From a virus: a DNA stretch of 33,753 bases. A program made the translations under genes and the position numbers. Below the pieces are notes generated by a model. It was not told the origin of the DNA. It made no database searches and was given only the letters and a program-made list of their open reading frames with translations. Where the stretch lies: positions 1-33,753 of IMG/VR virus record IMGVR_UViG_3300035698_005223. One strand, written 5' to 3'. Within the stretch, counting starts at the first letter, position 1, and the number at the start of each line of letters is the position of its first letter. Below are positions 17,904-26,385 of the stretch, in pieces.

Positions 17904-18695
17904 TTATAAATCATATAAATACTTTTTTCTTGCTTGATATTTTTTATCACGTCTAACTGGACTATTCTCTCTTTGAAATATATTAGTTCGATTAGCCCAT
18001 TCTTTAAATTCTGCTTGTTTTTCAGGAGATAACTGTTCGAAATTTGGAATTAATTTTTTTCCAAAAGCTGTCATTGTTCCTACTGATTCTTCTGTTATTG
18101 CTTCTTCATTAGGATTATATACTGTATTCTTTTTTATTACATCTTGATAATTTCCTGTCATTATTTCATTTACTGTAGGAATTGTTCCTACAGCATTAGG
18201 TGGTGCTACATTTTCTTTCTGAACTCCTTGTGATTGTTGCATAACATCTGTTATAGTAGGATTTTCAGTTACGATTTTCTCTGTTTCTGCTACTAAATTA
18301 TTTTCATAAGCATCCAATTTAGATTTCCTTACTATTTTATCTACATCAATATCAAATCCTTTATTATAATTTGGATTTTCTAGTGTTATTCCATCTCTTG
18401 AAGGTAAAATATTACTTCTTCCTCTATTTACAGAAGGTGCTGTTTGTTCAAAGCTATTCTCTGTTGGCACTTGTGTCATTATATCAGCAGGAGTAGGTAT
18501 TGCTTCTACTTCTGTATTGGATTTTCTAGTGTTATTCCATCTCTTGATAGCATCTTTTTCTGCTTCTATCTCCGCTAACATCTCTTGGTCTACCATATCT
18601 GCTTCAATCATATTCTTAAATATATTACTTACATTAGGCATCAATATATCTGCTGCTGGAGTTATAGGTTTTTTAGGATATTTTTTCTTAGTCAT
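17904..18695 (-). CDS. Protein between portal and scaffold with a repeated short motif, 263 aa
   Basis: Unrecognised, low-complexity and probably largely disordered. A short pattern occurs four times: TPAADILM (12-19), PTPADIM (67-73), PTITDVM (146-152) and PTVNEIM (173-179), that is a Pro/Thr pair, two variable residues, an acid, Ile/Val and Met. Such repeated peptides often dock onto a partner surface. The C-terminus is basic (VRRDKKYQARKKYLYDL). I start at the ATG at 18695; the frame extends to 18725 but that would lie inside the putative promoter, and AATTATT precedes 18695. Possible scaffold or portal-capsid assembly factor. Confidence 0.7.
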   Translation of the reverse strand: MTKKKYPKKPITPAADILMPNVSNIFKNMIEADMVDQEMLAEIEAEKDAIKRWNNTRKSNTEVEAIPTPADIMTQVPTENSFEQTAPSVNRGRSNILPSRDGITLENPNYNKGFDIDVDKIVRKSKLDAYENNLVAETEKIVTENPTITDVMQQSQGVQKENVAPPNAVGTIPTVNEIMTGNYQDVIKKNTVYNPNEEAITEESVGTMTAFGKKLIPNFEQLSPEKQAEFKEWANRTNIFQRENSPVRRDKKYQARKKYLYDL

Positions 18696-18711
18696 AATTA
18701 TTAATTTTTTG

Positions 18712-18743
18712 TAAAAATAATACAATTTAATTTATTTGTCAAC
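18712..18743 (-). promoter_or_regulatory. Candidate promoter ahead of the capsid genes
   Basis: On the minus strand GTTGAC (18738-18743) is followed after 18 bases by TATTTTTA (18712-18719), a TAnnTTT match lacking the final G. The same TTGACAAATA ten-mer and a TATTATTTT stretch occur in the promoter at 31929-31961. It falls in the gap after the portal gene and would allow the scaffold and capsid genes to be transcribed at a higher level. Confidence 0.45.
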
Positions 18744-18747
18744 TTTT

Positions 18748-21414
18748 TTACCTTTCACTTACATTTTCTTTATTTCTAGCTCCTTTAATTTTAGCATCAT
18801 GATCAAGTTTTTTCGTCTTTAAAGATACCTCTGAATCTACACCTAATTTAATCATATTCATCATATAGTTTAACTTCATCTGAAACTCTGATAACCTTTG
18901 TTCATTAAGTGTTAATTCTTTATTTTGGTTCATTAAAGCTGTTTCTGTTCTTTGTTCATTAGTCAATTCTAATAACTTTACATTAGTATCATCTTCGTTC
19001 TTAGAAGATAATAATTGTAATTCAATCATTCTAATCTGTTTGTCATTAGCATTTTTTTCTTGCTCTACTTGTACTCTCATCTTTTCTATTTCTCTTTTGC
19101 TATCTTCTATCCCTTTTTTCATTTGCTCTTTCATCTGTGATACTTGCGCTTCATGTTGTTGTTGGGATTCTACTGACCTTTGAGATTCCATTTGTCTAGC
19201 TTCATCATATTCTATAAACTTTTCTTCAAGTTCTTTTAGTGTTTCTATATTATAAGAGTCTATTAATGCTCTCATTGGCATAGTTCCTTGCATAGCCATT
19301 CCACTCATTACTCCTCTTAATTCTTGGTGTTGATTAACTTGATAAGGAGTATCTAATATCATAGCTTGATATGAAAAGTTTTTTAATCCTTCTGGAATAC
19401 TTACTACTTCATTATCTATACCATCATACATTATTGTTACTATCTCTCCTGGTTCAAAACAATTATTTATACCATGATTAAGCATAGATGTCAATGCATG
19501 TGATAAAATTGTATCACATTCGTAAAATAATGGCTCTACGATGAGCATAGATTGGTCTAGTGCTTGTTTACTTGTTCCTACTTGATCTGATTGTATAACT
19601 TGTCCTAACATCTGTCTGTTAACTCCAATTATCCTACCCATTGTTTCTTCAAGTTCTTGTAAGATTTGTGTTAACTCTACTACTACAGGAGATACAGTAT
19701 TGTCATAATTCATCCATTGGTTATAAGAAGGATTAATAGCCTTACCGTTAGCATCTACTGTATTGATATATAAATTACCAATCTTCATATTATATTCCCA
19801 TTCCTGCTTGCCCATTCTTGGAGGTTTTTGAGAATAGTCAACAACAGTTCCTTTACCACCTGATATTGCTAGTAATAATTCCCTATGATAATTAACAATA
19901 TTATATAGTTCTTGTATATCTTTTGTATATTGTATTAAACTATAAGGTTCATCAACAAAGTTATTAAATGAACGTCCAAAAATAGGAAGGTATGCAATAG
20001 AAAGATTATTATGATCTCTCTGTACAAATTTCTTCTTCCTTGGTCTTATGATATATTCTCCTGCTATTATTGTAGCTTCATATATATCTTGTACCTCATA
20101 CTGTTCTCTTTTCTCTCCTTTGGTATCAGAATACATTATGACTTCATCTTTAAAGAATGTTTCTTTATTGTTACGTTTATTAACGTAATATCCATTCTTA
20201 AAATGATAATCTTCTTTCTTTAATAAGTTTTTATTAGCAGATACAATATGAGTAAAGAATTGTCTTTTCTGATATGGATTAGGTGATTTTTTTACATAAA
20301 CAGTTCTATTAGACTTAAAGAATATTTTACCAACTCCAATACCATTCCCAGACATTCCATTACCATTGTAATCCATAGAAGTTGTTCCATCAATGAAATA
20401 ACCTTCTCCGTTAGAACCAGACATTAATCTGTTATAACTATTAAAAGCTCCTTGATAGTCAGCTAATCCTTTTAATACCTTATCTCCATGCTCTTCCTTT
20501 ATCTCTTGTCCATATAACCTTACTATATCTGTATAAGAATAATAATCAAGTGTCATACCCCAAGGTCCTTCATGTACAAATTCTATATTATCTATTTGAG
20601 GATAAAATACTTTTAAAGAGTTCAATGCTTCAAATGTAGGAAGTCTATGCCCTTCTGTATAGTCAACATAATAATAATGCTTACCTGTTACTATTTGATT
20701 AACAAAAGCTGTTGTAGTCTTTTTCTTTATCCTTAGTTCTTTTTCAAGTTTAATCTTTAGCTTCTGTGCTATTATTTCTTTATGGTCTTTATAATCTCTC
20801 TTCCAATATTTATTCAACTTCTCCATTTCATCTTCTTTCAACTTCTTCTCTCTACCATAAGCATCCATCATTGACTTCATCTCATTTAATATATATGGAA
20901 GTTGTTGCTTTAACTGTACTAACTGTTCTGCTTGTGCTTCATCTTGTGGCTCTTGCTGTGTCATTTGCTGAAGTTGTTGCACTTGCTGTTGTATATTTTG
21001 CATTATAGCATCATACTGTCCATGTGCTTTTTGATGTTGTATTATAGAAGCACTAATAGATTCTTTTATCTGCTTATCATATTTATCTTTCATTAGCTCT
21101 TCATCTGTTATATAAACAGACATAGGAAACCTTCTTCTTTCTTGTTGTCCTTTAAGGATGTCAAGGAAGTGTCTTTGTATAGGAATAAACCTTACAAAGG
21201 CAGGAAGTTCATAATCTCCATATTTTCTAAGATAGTCATAGTCTTTTTGATTTATTCGCTTATTATATAAGTCCCAAGACTCAACATCAACATCTTTTCC
21301 ATCAGTTGTTCTGATAGCTTCTTGATAAACATAAGTGGCTTGATTTTCAATCCAAGACTTATCTTTTTGACTTTCACTTACATTAAATAGTTTTTCTACA
21401 TCAATAGATTTCAT
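18748..21414 (-). CDS. Portal protein, crAss-like type, 888 aa
   Basis: Dodecameric ring through which DNA enters and leaves the capsid. Size and position after TerL fit crAss-like portals. The N-terminal wing (AFVRFIPIQRHFLDILKGQQERRRF, read at residues 72-96 in part) is typical. A Gln-rich helical insert follows at about 126-172. A conserved segment around 620-670 (RQMLGQVIQSDQVGTSKQAL, YECDTILSHALTSML) is the usual portal stem region. The last about 160 residues are a Gln/Glu/Lys-rich coiled coil, probably the barrel or an internal extension. No SD site; the start has AATT before ATG. A putative promoter lies just downstream. Confidence 0.85.
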   Translation of the reverse strand: MKSIDVEKLFNVSESQKDKSWIENQATYVYQEAIRTTDGKDVDVESWDLYNKRINQKDYDYLRKYGDYELPAFVRFIPIQRHFLDILKGQQERRRFPMSVYITDEELMKDKYDKQIKESISASIIQHQKAHGQYDAIMQNIQQQVQQLQQMTQQEPQDEAQAEQLVQLKQQLPYILNEMKSMMDAYGREKKLKEDEMEKLNKYWKRDYKDHKEIIAQKLKIKLEKELRIKKKTTTAFVNQIVTGKHYYYVDYTEGHRLPTFEALNSLKVFYPQIDNIEFVHEGPWGMTLDYYSYTDIVRLYGQEIKEEHGDKVLKGLADYQGAFNSYNRLMSGSNGEGYFIDGTTSMDYNGNGMSGNGIGVGKIFFKSNRTVYVKKSPNPYQKRQFFTHIVSANKNLLKKEDYHFKNGYYVNKRNNKETFFKDEVIMYSDTKGEKREQYEVQDIYEATIIAGEYIIRPRKKKFVQRDHNNLSIAYLPIFGRSFNNFVDEPYSLIQYTKDIQELYNIVNYHRELLLAISGGKGTVVDYSQKPPRMGKQEWEYNMKIGNLYINTVDANGKAINPSYNQWMNYDNTVSPVVVELTQILQELEETMGRIIGVNRQMLGQVIQSDQVGTSKQALDQSMLIVEPLFYECDTILSHALTSMLNHGINNCFEPGEIVTIMYDGIDNEVVSIPEGLKNFSYQAMILDTPYQVNQHQELRGVMSGMAMQGTMPMRALIDSYNIETLKELEEKFIEYDEARQMESQRSVESQQQHEAQVSQMKEQMKKGIEDSKREIEKMRVQVEQEKNANDKQIRMIELQLLSSKNEDDTNVKLLELTNEQRTETALMNQNKELTLNEQRLSEFQMKLNYMMNMIKLGVDSEVSLKTKKLDHDAKIKGARNKENVSER

Positions 21415-21431
21415 AATTCTTAATTTTTGCG

Positions 21432-23501
21432 TTATGCATATACTTTAACTAATTGTCCACCCCTGTTAACAAACTTAGAGGTTTTTATTGTATTCTTTGC
21501 TGATAATTCTGCTTGTGATAAGATGGGAGTAAACTCATCTTCTTTAGCAGCTACTTCACAAATAGATGTTGCAATTGTAATATCACAATTATATTTATGA
21601 CTTCCTGTTTCATATCTGTATTTCGCTAATGCCAATATCTGTGCTTCGAATTGTAAACTATTTATAAATTGGTCTGTAATATTGTCTGCTAATAAAGCAA
21701 GTATCTGTGGCTTTAATGCAGGATCTATTCCTCTTGATTGTCTTGATTGTGATGGTGCTCCATTCTTAGAAGCAAATGCTAGTTCAGGTCTTTTTCTAAT
21801 ATATTGTCCTACCTTATTATTATCGTACCAATCAAAGATACGTAAGTTTCTATTCTCAATTAAATTCAAACAATTATACCATACTGATATCATAGCACAA
21901 TTTCTATAGAAAGCTTTAGCACCACCCTTTCCTGCATCTGGTCTATCTATATATTCACATACATAAGCGTTAAAAATTCCATCACCAGGAAGGAATTTCT
22001 TTTTAACATATGAAGCACCTTTTGAATTAGTAGTTAATGTTTCATCTATATCATAGCTGTCTGTTCCTTGTACATAAAGATAAAGGAATGTCTTATGGTC
22101 TTTATCTAATCGTGGTCTTTCCCTTACTCTTATCCAACCATTAGGATCTAAAACAAAATTAACTCCTTTATTCAAATCAGAATTATCTATTGGTTCTAAT
22201 CGTCCTACTTCTATTGGTGCTACATCTGAACCTGATATAATCTCTGTATATCTTCTGTTTAATTGTAGTATTCTATCTTCTCCAAAGAAACCACCTCCTG
22301 ATATAAGAAATGCTTCAGAAGCATACTTAGGATGCTGTGTTCTAAATTTAAGTCTTTCCTTATGGTTCTTTTTTAATTTCTCTTGTTTCTCTAAATATAT
22401 TGTTCCTGCATCAACATCACTATTTCCATCTTTATCAATTATTTTATATGCTACTCCTGTTGAAAAGTGTCCTGTCTTTTTATCTCTTGCTGTTATATCT
22501 CTTTCCCATTTATTACTAAACTCTAAACAATTATATTCTTCTGGACTATAATGTATCTTCTTAATATCATCAGCTCCTAAATCCATATCTCCACCTGTAG
22601 CTATATAAGTATTATAACCTGTTTTCTTACCCTCTGCCTGTTGTGCAGGTAAAGCAAATTCTCTAGCTTTAATAACTTGACCTTTTTTCCACTTACCACA
22701 TTCTTCCCAAAATATCCAAAATGGAGAATAACGTGAGATAACTTGTTCTTTATCTTTTGCTGTTAATCCCCTTATTTCTGAACCATAAAATTTAGCTTTA
22801 ATAACTAAATTAGAAGGCTTGTTTATACTTCTCTCTTTATAGAACTGTGTATTGCGTAATCCATCTAAACCTCTTGTAACATTCTCAAAAGTATGTTCTG
22901 AATCTGTTTCTTGTCCTGCTACAATAATGTTAACTGAATTAGGTACAAATGTATAGTTATATCCAAGTATTCCACCACCACCTTTCTCGCTATAACCCAA
23001 TTGCCTAGACTTCAATTCTGACTGGTCTTTAGCTTCTTTAAACATTCTTACAAGTCGTTGGAAGAAGAAAAAATCAATGTCTAAGAAACGTGGATTTATA
23101 ACTGTCTTTACACTACTTCCTTCAGGTAAACCATATATAGGCCAAAAGTTTAAATAGAAATATTGTCGTCCTGTAATATGTAATGTTTTATTTCTTATCC
23201 ATAACTTATATTCTGGCAACCATACATCTCCATTTTCATACCATAAAGCATCTTCACCATCTACACAATAGTTACCACCTTCTTTTATAGCATTAGGAAT
23301 GTCATAACCATTAATACATCTTTGTTGTTGTCTTTTCCACCATTCTCTATCAACTTGAATATTGTTATCCTTTATAAAATCATGAAAGTCTTTTTTAGTT
23401 AATGGTATCTCATCAGGAGCAAAATGAAATAAATCATCTTCCCAAGGAAGTTCATGTCCAAGGGCAACAGGTGAAAGTCGTGATGTATCTAAAAATTCCA
23501 T
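21432..23501 (-). CDS. terL: Terminase large subunit, 689 aa
   Basis: ATP-driven DNA packaging motor and nuclease. The ATPase domain shows a Walker A-like motif KSRQLGYSEKG (residues 164-174), a Walker B motif with catalytic acids FWIFWEECGK (261-270) and a coupling-type segment near 297-305 (NTYIATGGD). The C-terminal RNase H-like nuclease has LYLYVQGTDSYDID (Asp481) and NCDITIATSIC (Asp640) as likely metal-binding acids. The extended N-terminal part (about 1-150) contains WWKRQQQRCINGYD and LHITGRQYFYLNFWPIY, a pattern I associate with terminases of large Bacteroidota phages. It is translated from ATG sharing one base with the preceding stop; the portal gene follows after 17 bases. Confidence 0.93.
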   Translation of the reverse strand: MEFLDTSRLSPVALGHELPWEDDLFHFAPDEIPLTKKDFHDFIKDNNIQVDREWWKRQQQRCINGYDIPNAIKEGGNYCVDGEDALWYENGDVWLPEYKLWIRNKTLHITGRQYFYLNFWPIYGLPEGSSVKTVINPRFLDIDFFFFQRLVRMFKEAKDQSELKSRQLGYSEKGGGGILGYNYTFVPNSVNIIVAGQETDSEHTFENVTRGLDGLRNTQFYKERSINKPSNLVIKAKFYGSEIRGLTAKDKEQVISRYSPFWIFWEECGKWKKGQVIKAREFALPAQQAEGKKTGYNTYIATGGDMDLGADDIKKIHYSPEEYNCLEFSNKWERDITARDKKTGHFSTGVAYKIIDKDGNSDVDAGTIYLEKQEKLKKNHKERLKFRTQHPKYASEAFLISGGGFFGEDRILQLNRRYTEIISGSDVAPIEVGRLEPIDNSDLNKGVNFVLDPNGWIRVRERPRLDKDHKTFLYLYVQGTDSYDIDETLTTNSKGASYVKKKFLPGDGIFNAYVCEYIDRPDAGKGGAKAFYRNCAMISVWYNCLNLIENRNLRIFDWYDNNKVGQYIRKRPELAFASKNGAPSQSRQSRGIDPALKPQILALLADNITDQFINSLQFEAQILALAKYRYETGSHKYNCDITIATSICEVAAKEDEFTPILSQAELSAKNTIKTSKFVNRGGQLVKVYA

Positions 23502-24133
23502 TATAATGATTTAGGGTTTGTGTCAAACATATAAGTATTTGATTTTCTTTTTTTCTCTATTTTCTCTTTTTTAATTAATTCTTTTAAATCTTCTTTAAAC
23601 AATAATAGTTTCTTAATTCCATCCATAGATTTTAATTTCGCTTCTGAATTATCTCTATTAATCATCTTTTTAATAGTAACAGTTTTTATATCTTTCGGTT
23701 CTAAATCTTCTGTATAATAATTAGGAACTATAATATCTATTTTAACTTCTTCTCTAGTAGAATGTGGTATATTATTAATATGCTTTACTAAGTTGTTAAT
23801 ATCTGCTTCTAAAGCAAAATAAGTATTTTCTGTTAATGTAAATTGTTCTTCAAGATAAAATTTCTTTACTCCTATAAAAGCTTCATTAGTTTCTATATCT
23901 TCTGGGGTCTGTTCATTTAAATAATTTGATTCTATAATTTTCTTTCTCTCTGATAACAATCTTTCTGAATATTCGCCATCTCGTTTATACATAAGGTATA
24001 AATACTTTAATTGTTCATGATAAAATCTTTTATCACGAGTCTTATCTTGTGAACGCAAAAACACAACTACTGGATTATATTGTGCTTCTTTACTAATATC
24101 TACTTTTCCTGTATCTTCATTAAACTTTAACAT
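23501..24133 (-). CDS. Gene in small-terminase position, 210 aa
   Basis: Unrecognised by sequence. Charged, mostly helical protein with acidic and basic stretches and a very Lys-rich segment near the end (LKELIKKEKIEKKRKSNTYM). It lies immediately ahead of the large terminase, sharing one base (TAATG), the classic place of the small terminase subunit that recognises DNA for packaging. A helix-turn-helix cannot be made out with confidence, so the call rests on position. It may alternatively be a packaging accessory protein. Confidence 0.55.
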   Translation of the reverse strand: MLKFNEDTGKVDISKEAQYNPVVVFLRSQDKTRDKRFYHEQLKYLYLMYKRDGEYSERLLSERKKIIESNYLNEQTPEDIETNEAFIGVKKFYLEEQFTLTENTYFALEADINNLVKHINNIPHSTREEVKIDIIVPNYYTEDLEPKDIKTVTIKKMINRDNSEAKLKSMDGIKKLLLFKEDLKELIKKEKIEKKRKSNTYMFDTNPKSL

Positions 24134-24139
24134 AATTCT

Positions 24140-24526
24140 TTATTTCTTTATAACATGAGCAACAAGTAGAACTACTGCTACTGTTGTTGAGGCAATAGTC
24201 CACCATGTTAATTTTTTCTTTTGCTCTTTATATATATCTTCTTTTAAATCTAATTGTAAATCTTTCTCATCTATTATGTCTCTTGCAATATTAAAGTGAT
24301 ATTCTAATGTATCATATTCTATTTCTAATGCTACAGAATACTCTTCACAAATCTTACCTTCAATAAGTTGATGGTTTATTTCCTTTAATGTTTCTGCTGA
24401 TATGAATACTCCTGTATCACCTTTAAATACTATCTCGTTTTGAGAGTAACTCAAAGAGCAATTCATAATTATTAGTAACATTATTGCTATCGACTTCATT
24501 ATGTAGTGGCTTATACTTTTCATCAT
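24140..24526 (-). CDS. Candidate unimolecular spanin, 128 aa
   Basis: An N-terminal export signal (MMKSISHYIMKSIAIMLL, hydrophobic core to about residue 22) is followed by Cys23 in IIMNCSLSYSQ and a C-terminal membrane segment over the last about 25 residues (WWTIASTTVAVVLLVAHVIKK), with a helical, acidic region between (YDTLEYHFNIARDIIDEKD). A lipoprotein signal plus a C-terminal membrane anchor is the layout of unimolecular spanins such as T1 gp11, which join the outer and inner membranes. The lipobox is imperfect (Asn at -1); SPI cleavage after LSYS is an alternative. I start at the first ATG because AGGAT precedes it; the ATG at 24499 is possible. The 5' end lies inside the upstream gene. 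Confidence 0.65.
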   Translation of the reverse strand: MMKSISHYIMKSIAIMLLIIMNCSLSYSQNEIVFKGDTGVFISAETLKEINHQLIEGKICEEYSVALEIEYDTLEYHFNIARDIIDEKDLQLDLKEDIYKEQKKKLTWWTIASTTVAVVLLVAHVIKK

Positions 24527-24722
24527 ATCCTAATTTAATTATTTTATGTTTAATTGTTTCATAATAATCAAGTATTTCTTGTAAACTATCTCCTCTACAT
24601 TCACTTTGATTAAGTTTCTTTTGTGTATTAACCTCTGGAGATTTAGGAGAAAATCTTACCATTACAAATATCAATATACCAAATGCTACTAACAAATATG
24701 GTCCCCATTTATTATCATTCAT
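24423..24722 (-). CDS. One-TM protein, spanin-like, 99 aa
   Basis: An N-terminal membrane segment (about residues 8-23, PYLLVAFGILIFVMVRF) is followed by a charged, helical extramembrane domain (SLQEILDYYETIKHKIIKL). This is the layout of an inner-membrane spanin (Rz type), which links inner and outer membranes at the last step of lysis in Gram-negative hosts. It overlaps the endolysin by 8 bases and the following gene by 104 bases, an arrangement reminiscent of Rz/Rz1 pairs. Sequence alone does not prove the role. Confidence 0.6.
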   Translation of the reverse strand: MNDNKWGPYLLVAFGILIFVMVRFSPKSPEVNTQKKLNQSECRGDSLQEILDYYETIKHKIIKLGYDEKYKPLHNEVDSNNVTNNYELLFELLSKRDSI

Positions 24723-25197
24723 GTTTTCTATTTTTAGTTGGTATTACGCATCCAAAGACATCATAAACATTGAATCCTGGACAAGACGTTGCATGAACAT
24801 GGTTGTGTCCCATTACAATTATATCAGGATGTAATACAATAAAGTCTTTGATATATTCGTGCATACTTCCAAACTGTCCATTTGTCAATGTGTTCTTCGC
24901 TATCCTAACATCATGTTTTTCTGTACCTCCTGCATAAACTATGTTCCTTGCATAAGGATTGTATTCCCTTGCTCCATTTGTTATCTCACTATACTGAACC
25001 CAATTATCAGAATTATATTCAACTAGATTTTCAATCTCTCCATCTAATAAAAACAAATCAGCATAACCAACTTGATTCCAACCTCTACCACCTTTTGATA
25101 TAGGACCGGTATGCCACCTTCTAATATCATCTCCTGTTACGACTCTTCCTTCTGGAGTTGCTGTACAATGCACTATTAAATATTTTAATTCTCTCAT
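24715..25197 (-). CDS. Endolysin, N-acetylmuramoyl-L-alanine amidase (Amidase_2 type), 160 aa
   Basis: It cleaves the bond between MurNAc and L-Ala in peptidoglycan. The T7-lysozyme-type zinc site can be read: His10 (VHCTAT), His131 (GHNHVH) and Cys139 (SCPGF), with His131 and Cys139 eight residues apart as in T7 lysozyme, and Tyr45 at the place of the catalytic Tyr. The position of T7 Lys128 is Thr137, a change also known from eukaryotic PGRP amidases. There is no signal peptide and no cell-wall-binding domain, so it should depend on the holin for release. It overlaps the next gene by 8 bases. Confidence 0.9.
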   Translation of the reverse strand: MRELKYLIVHCTATPEGRVVTGDDIRRWHTGPISKGGRGWNQVGYADLFLLDGEIENLVEYNSDNWVQYSEITNGAREYNPYARNIVYAGGTEKHDVRIAKNTLTNGQFGSMHEYIKDFIVLHPDIIVMGHNHVHATSCPGFNVYDVFGCVIPTKNRKHE

Positions 25198-25424
25198 TAT
25201 TTCTTAGTATTTTGTGCACATAAGGCGATTATACTTGTTGCGAATAAACCATACTTTACTATCTTATAAAGCAGTTCATCAGTTTCTATCATTCCAAAGT
25301 ATTCAGAACCCACTACAGAACCTAAGACAACACTTAATGTAGCACATATATTTCTTACCCACTTCCAATAGTTATTCAGTTTACTGAAAAACCTTGTCCA
25401 TGCATTCTTTATTCCTTTTTTCAT
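25197..25424 (-). CDS. Holin candidate, 75 aa, two TM segments
   Basis: Small membrane protein with a basic, aromatic N-terminus (MKKGIKNAWTRFF) and two hydrophobic segments at about residues 25-43 (NICATLSVVLGSVVGSEYF) and 54-70 (KIVKYGLFATSIIALCA), ending with NTKK. Size, topology, positive ends and the position directly ahead of the endolysin fit a class II-type holin, which forms the inner-membrane lesion at lysis. Its stop and the endolysin start share one base (TAATG), so both are translated together. There is no family motif to confirm it. Confidence 0.65.
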   Translation of the reverse strand: MKKGIKNAWTRFFSKLNNYWKWVRNICATLSVVLGSVVGSEYFGMIETDELLYKIVKYGLFATSIIALCAQNTKK

Positions 25425-25435
25425 AATATATATTA

Positions 25436-25870
25436 TTAGTTAAACATTTCTTCTTGTGTCATAAATGTATCGGTTATAATCTCATAAGGAGTGTCGTATC
25501 TTATTACTGACTTTAAATCATTCTTTAAATACTCCTTTGTAATTTCATCAATTGTAGGAACTTTATCAAGTATGTAAATAAGAGTTTTATCATGTGATTT
25601 AAGTTTATTATCTATAGTTTTAAACCCATTATTTATATTTAATGTCATAGTATCTAGGGCTTCTAATACTTCTTCATTGCTTTGTTCTTTTGGTATTAGT
25701 TTCTTCATACACTCTATTGAGTCTATCAAATCTTTATTAATATTAGGTTGTATATATTTTACAGTATTATATATCCCAAACCCTTTTATCATAATACCAA
25801 GTACAAGTACCCATACTACTTTACTAGCAATACCCTTAAAATTTATCTCAGGTAATTTTATTTTATTCAT
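25436..25870 (-). CDS. One-TM protein of the lysis cassette, 144 aa
   Basis: A short basic N-terminus is followed by one membrane segment at about residues 16-35 (ASKVVWVLVLGIMIKGF) and a long, charged, mostly helical domain that would lie in the periplasm or the cytoplasm. No catalytic motif is visible. It stands directly ahead of the holin candidate and endolysin, so it may belong to the lysis system, for example as an antiholin or membrane anchor. It could also be an unrelated membrane protein. The next gene starts 11 bases downstream. Confidence 0.6.
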   Translation of the reverse strand: MNKIKLPEINFKGIASKVVWVLVLGIMIKGFGIYNTVKYIQPNINKDLIDSIECMKKLIPKEQSNEEVLEALDTMTLNINNGFKTIDNKLKSHDKTLIYILDKVPTIDEITKEYLKNDLKSVIRYDTPYEIITDTFMTQEEMFN

Positions 25871-25890
25871 ATCTTATAATTATCAATCGT

Positions 25891-26385
25891 TTATATTTCC
25901 TGTATCTCTAGCCATACATCTACTGTTCTTCCTGCTCCTGGACTCCATACACTAGCAGATATTCTTGTTCCTGCATTGAAGATAAAATCTGTTGCATCTC
26001 CTGAACCACTAGCCTTGTTTTTCTTTGCTGCAAAAATAGCTTCTGCAAAAAAGGAAGTCCCTGAGTCTGCTGAAAATCTTATTAATGTATTTTCATCTGA
26101 TGATGGTTGTACTGTAAAACCAATTACTTTAAACGGTTTGGTAGATGTTACTGCAGCACGTAATTCTGTATCTGATCCCCAATCAGCATTTCCTGCTGTT
26201 ATTTCAACCCCTGTTAAATCTTCAGGTTCTATTGATATCTCAAACTCTCCTCTTATACCATTAAACAAATGTCCACCTACTTCATCATCTACATTTAAAG
26301 TATTATTATAAAATAATATATCATCAAAAAACATTGCTGTTCCTGCATCTATATTTGCTCCTATTGCACGTACAAAATTCAACAT
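25891..26385 (-). CDS. Beta-helix fibre protein, C-terminal part, 164 aa (frameshifted)
   Basis: From residue 5 (VRAIGANIDAGTAMFFDDIL) it continues the beta-helix pattern that breaks off in the upstream gene, and then has a C-terminal beta-sandwich (about 70-164) ending AGRTVDVWLEIQEI, a tip-domain type seen in Bacteroidota phage fibres. As an independent gene it would start at ATG 26385 and overlap the upstream gene by 62 bases, unlike the 1-13 base overlaps of the rest of the cluster. An in-frame TAG stands two codons before that ATG. The simplest reading is a single fibre gene with a +1 shift at the T4 run, from assembly error, mutation or recoding. Confidence 0.75.
   Translation of the reverse strand: MLNFVRAIGANIDAGTAMFFDDILFYNNTLNVDDEVGGHLFNGIRGEFEISIEPEDLTGVEITAGNADWGSDTELRAAVTSTKPFKVIGFTVQPSSDENTLIRFSADSGTSFFAEAIFAAKKNKASGSGDATDFIFNAGTRISASVWSPGAGRTVDVWLEIQEI

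Noticed and set aside
18696-18725. Ten-residue N-terminal extension of the gene ending at 17904
   Set aside because: It would place the start codon inside or ahead of the putative -7 element, and the residues are those expected from AT-rich non-coding DNA.
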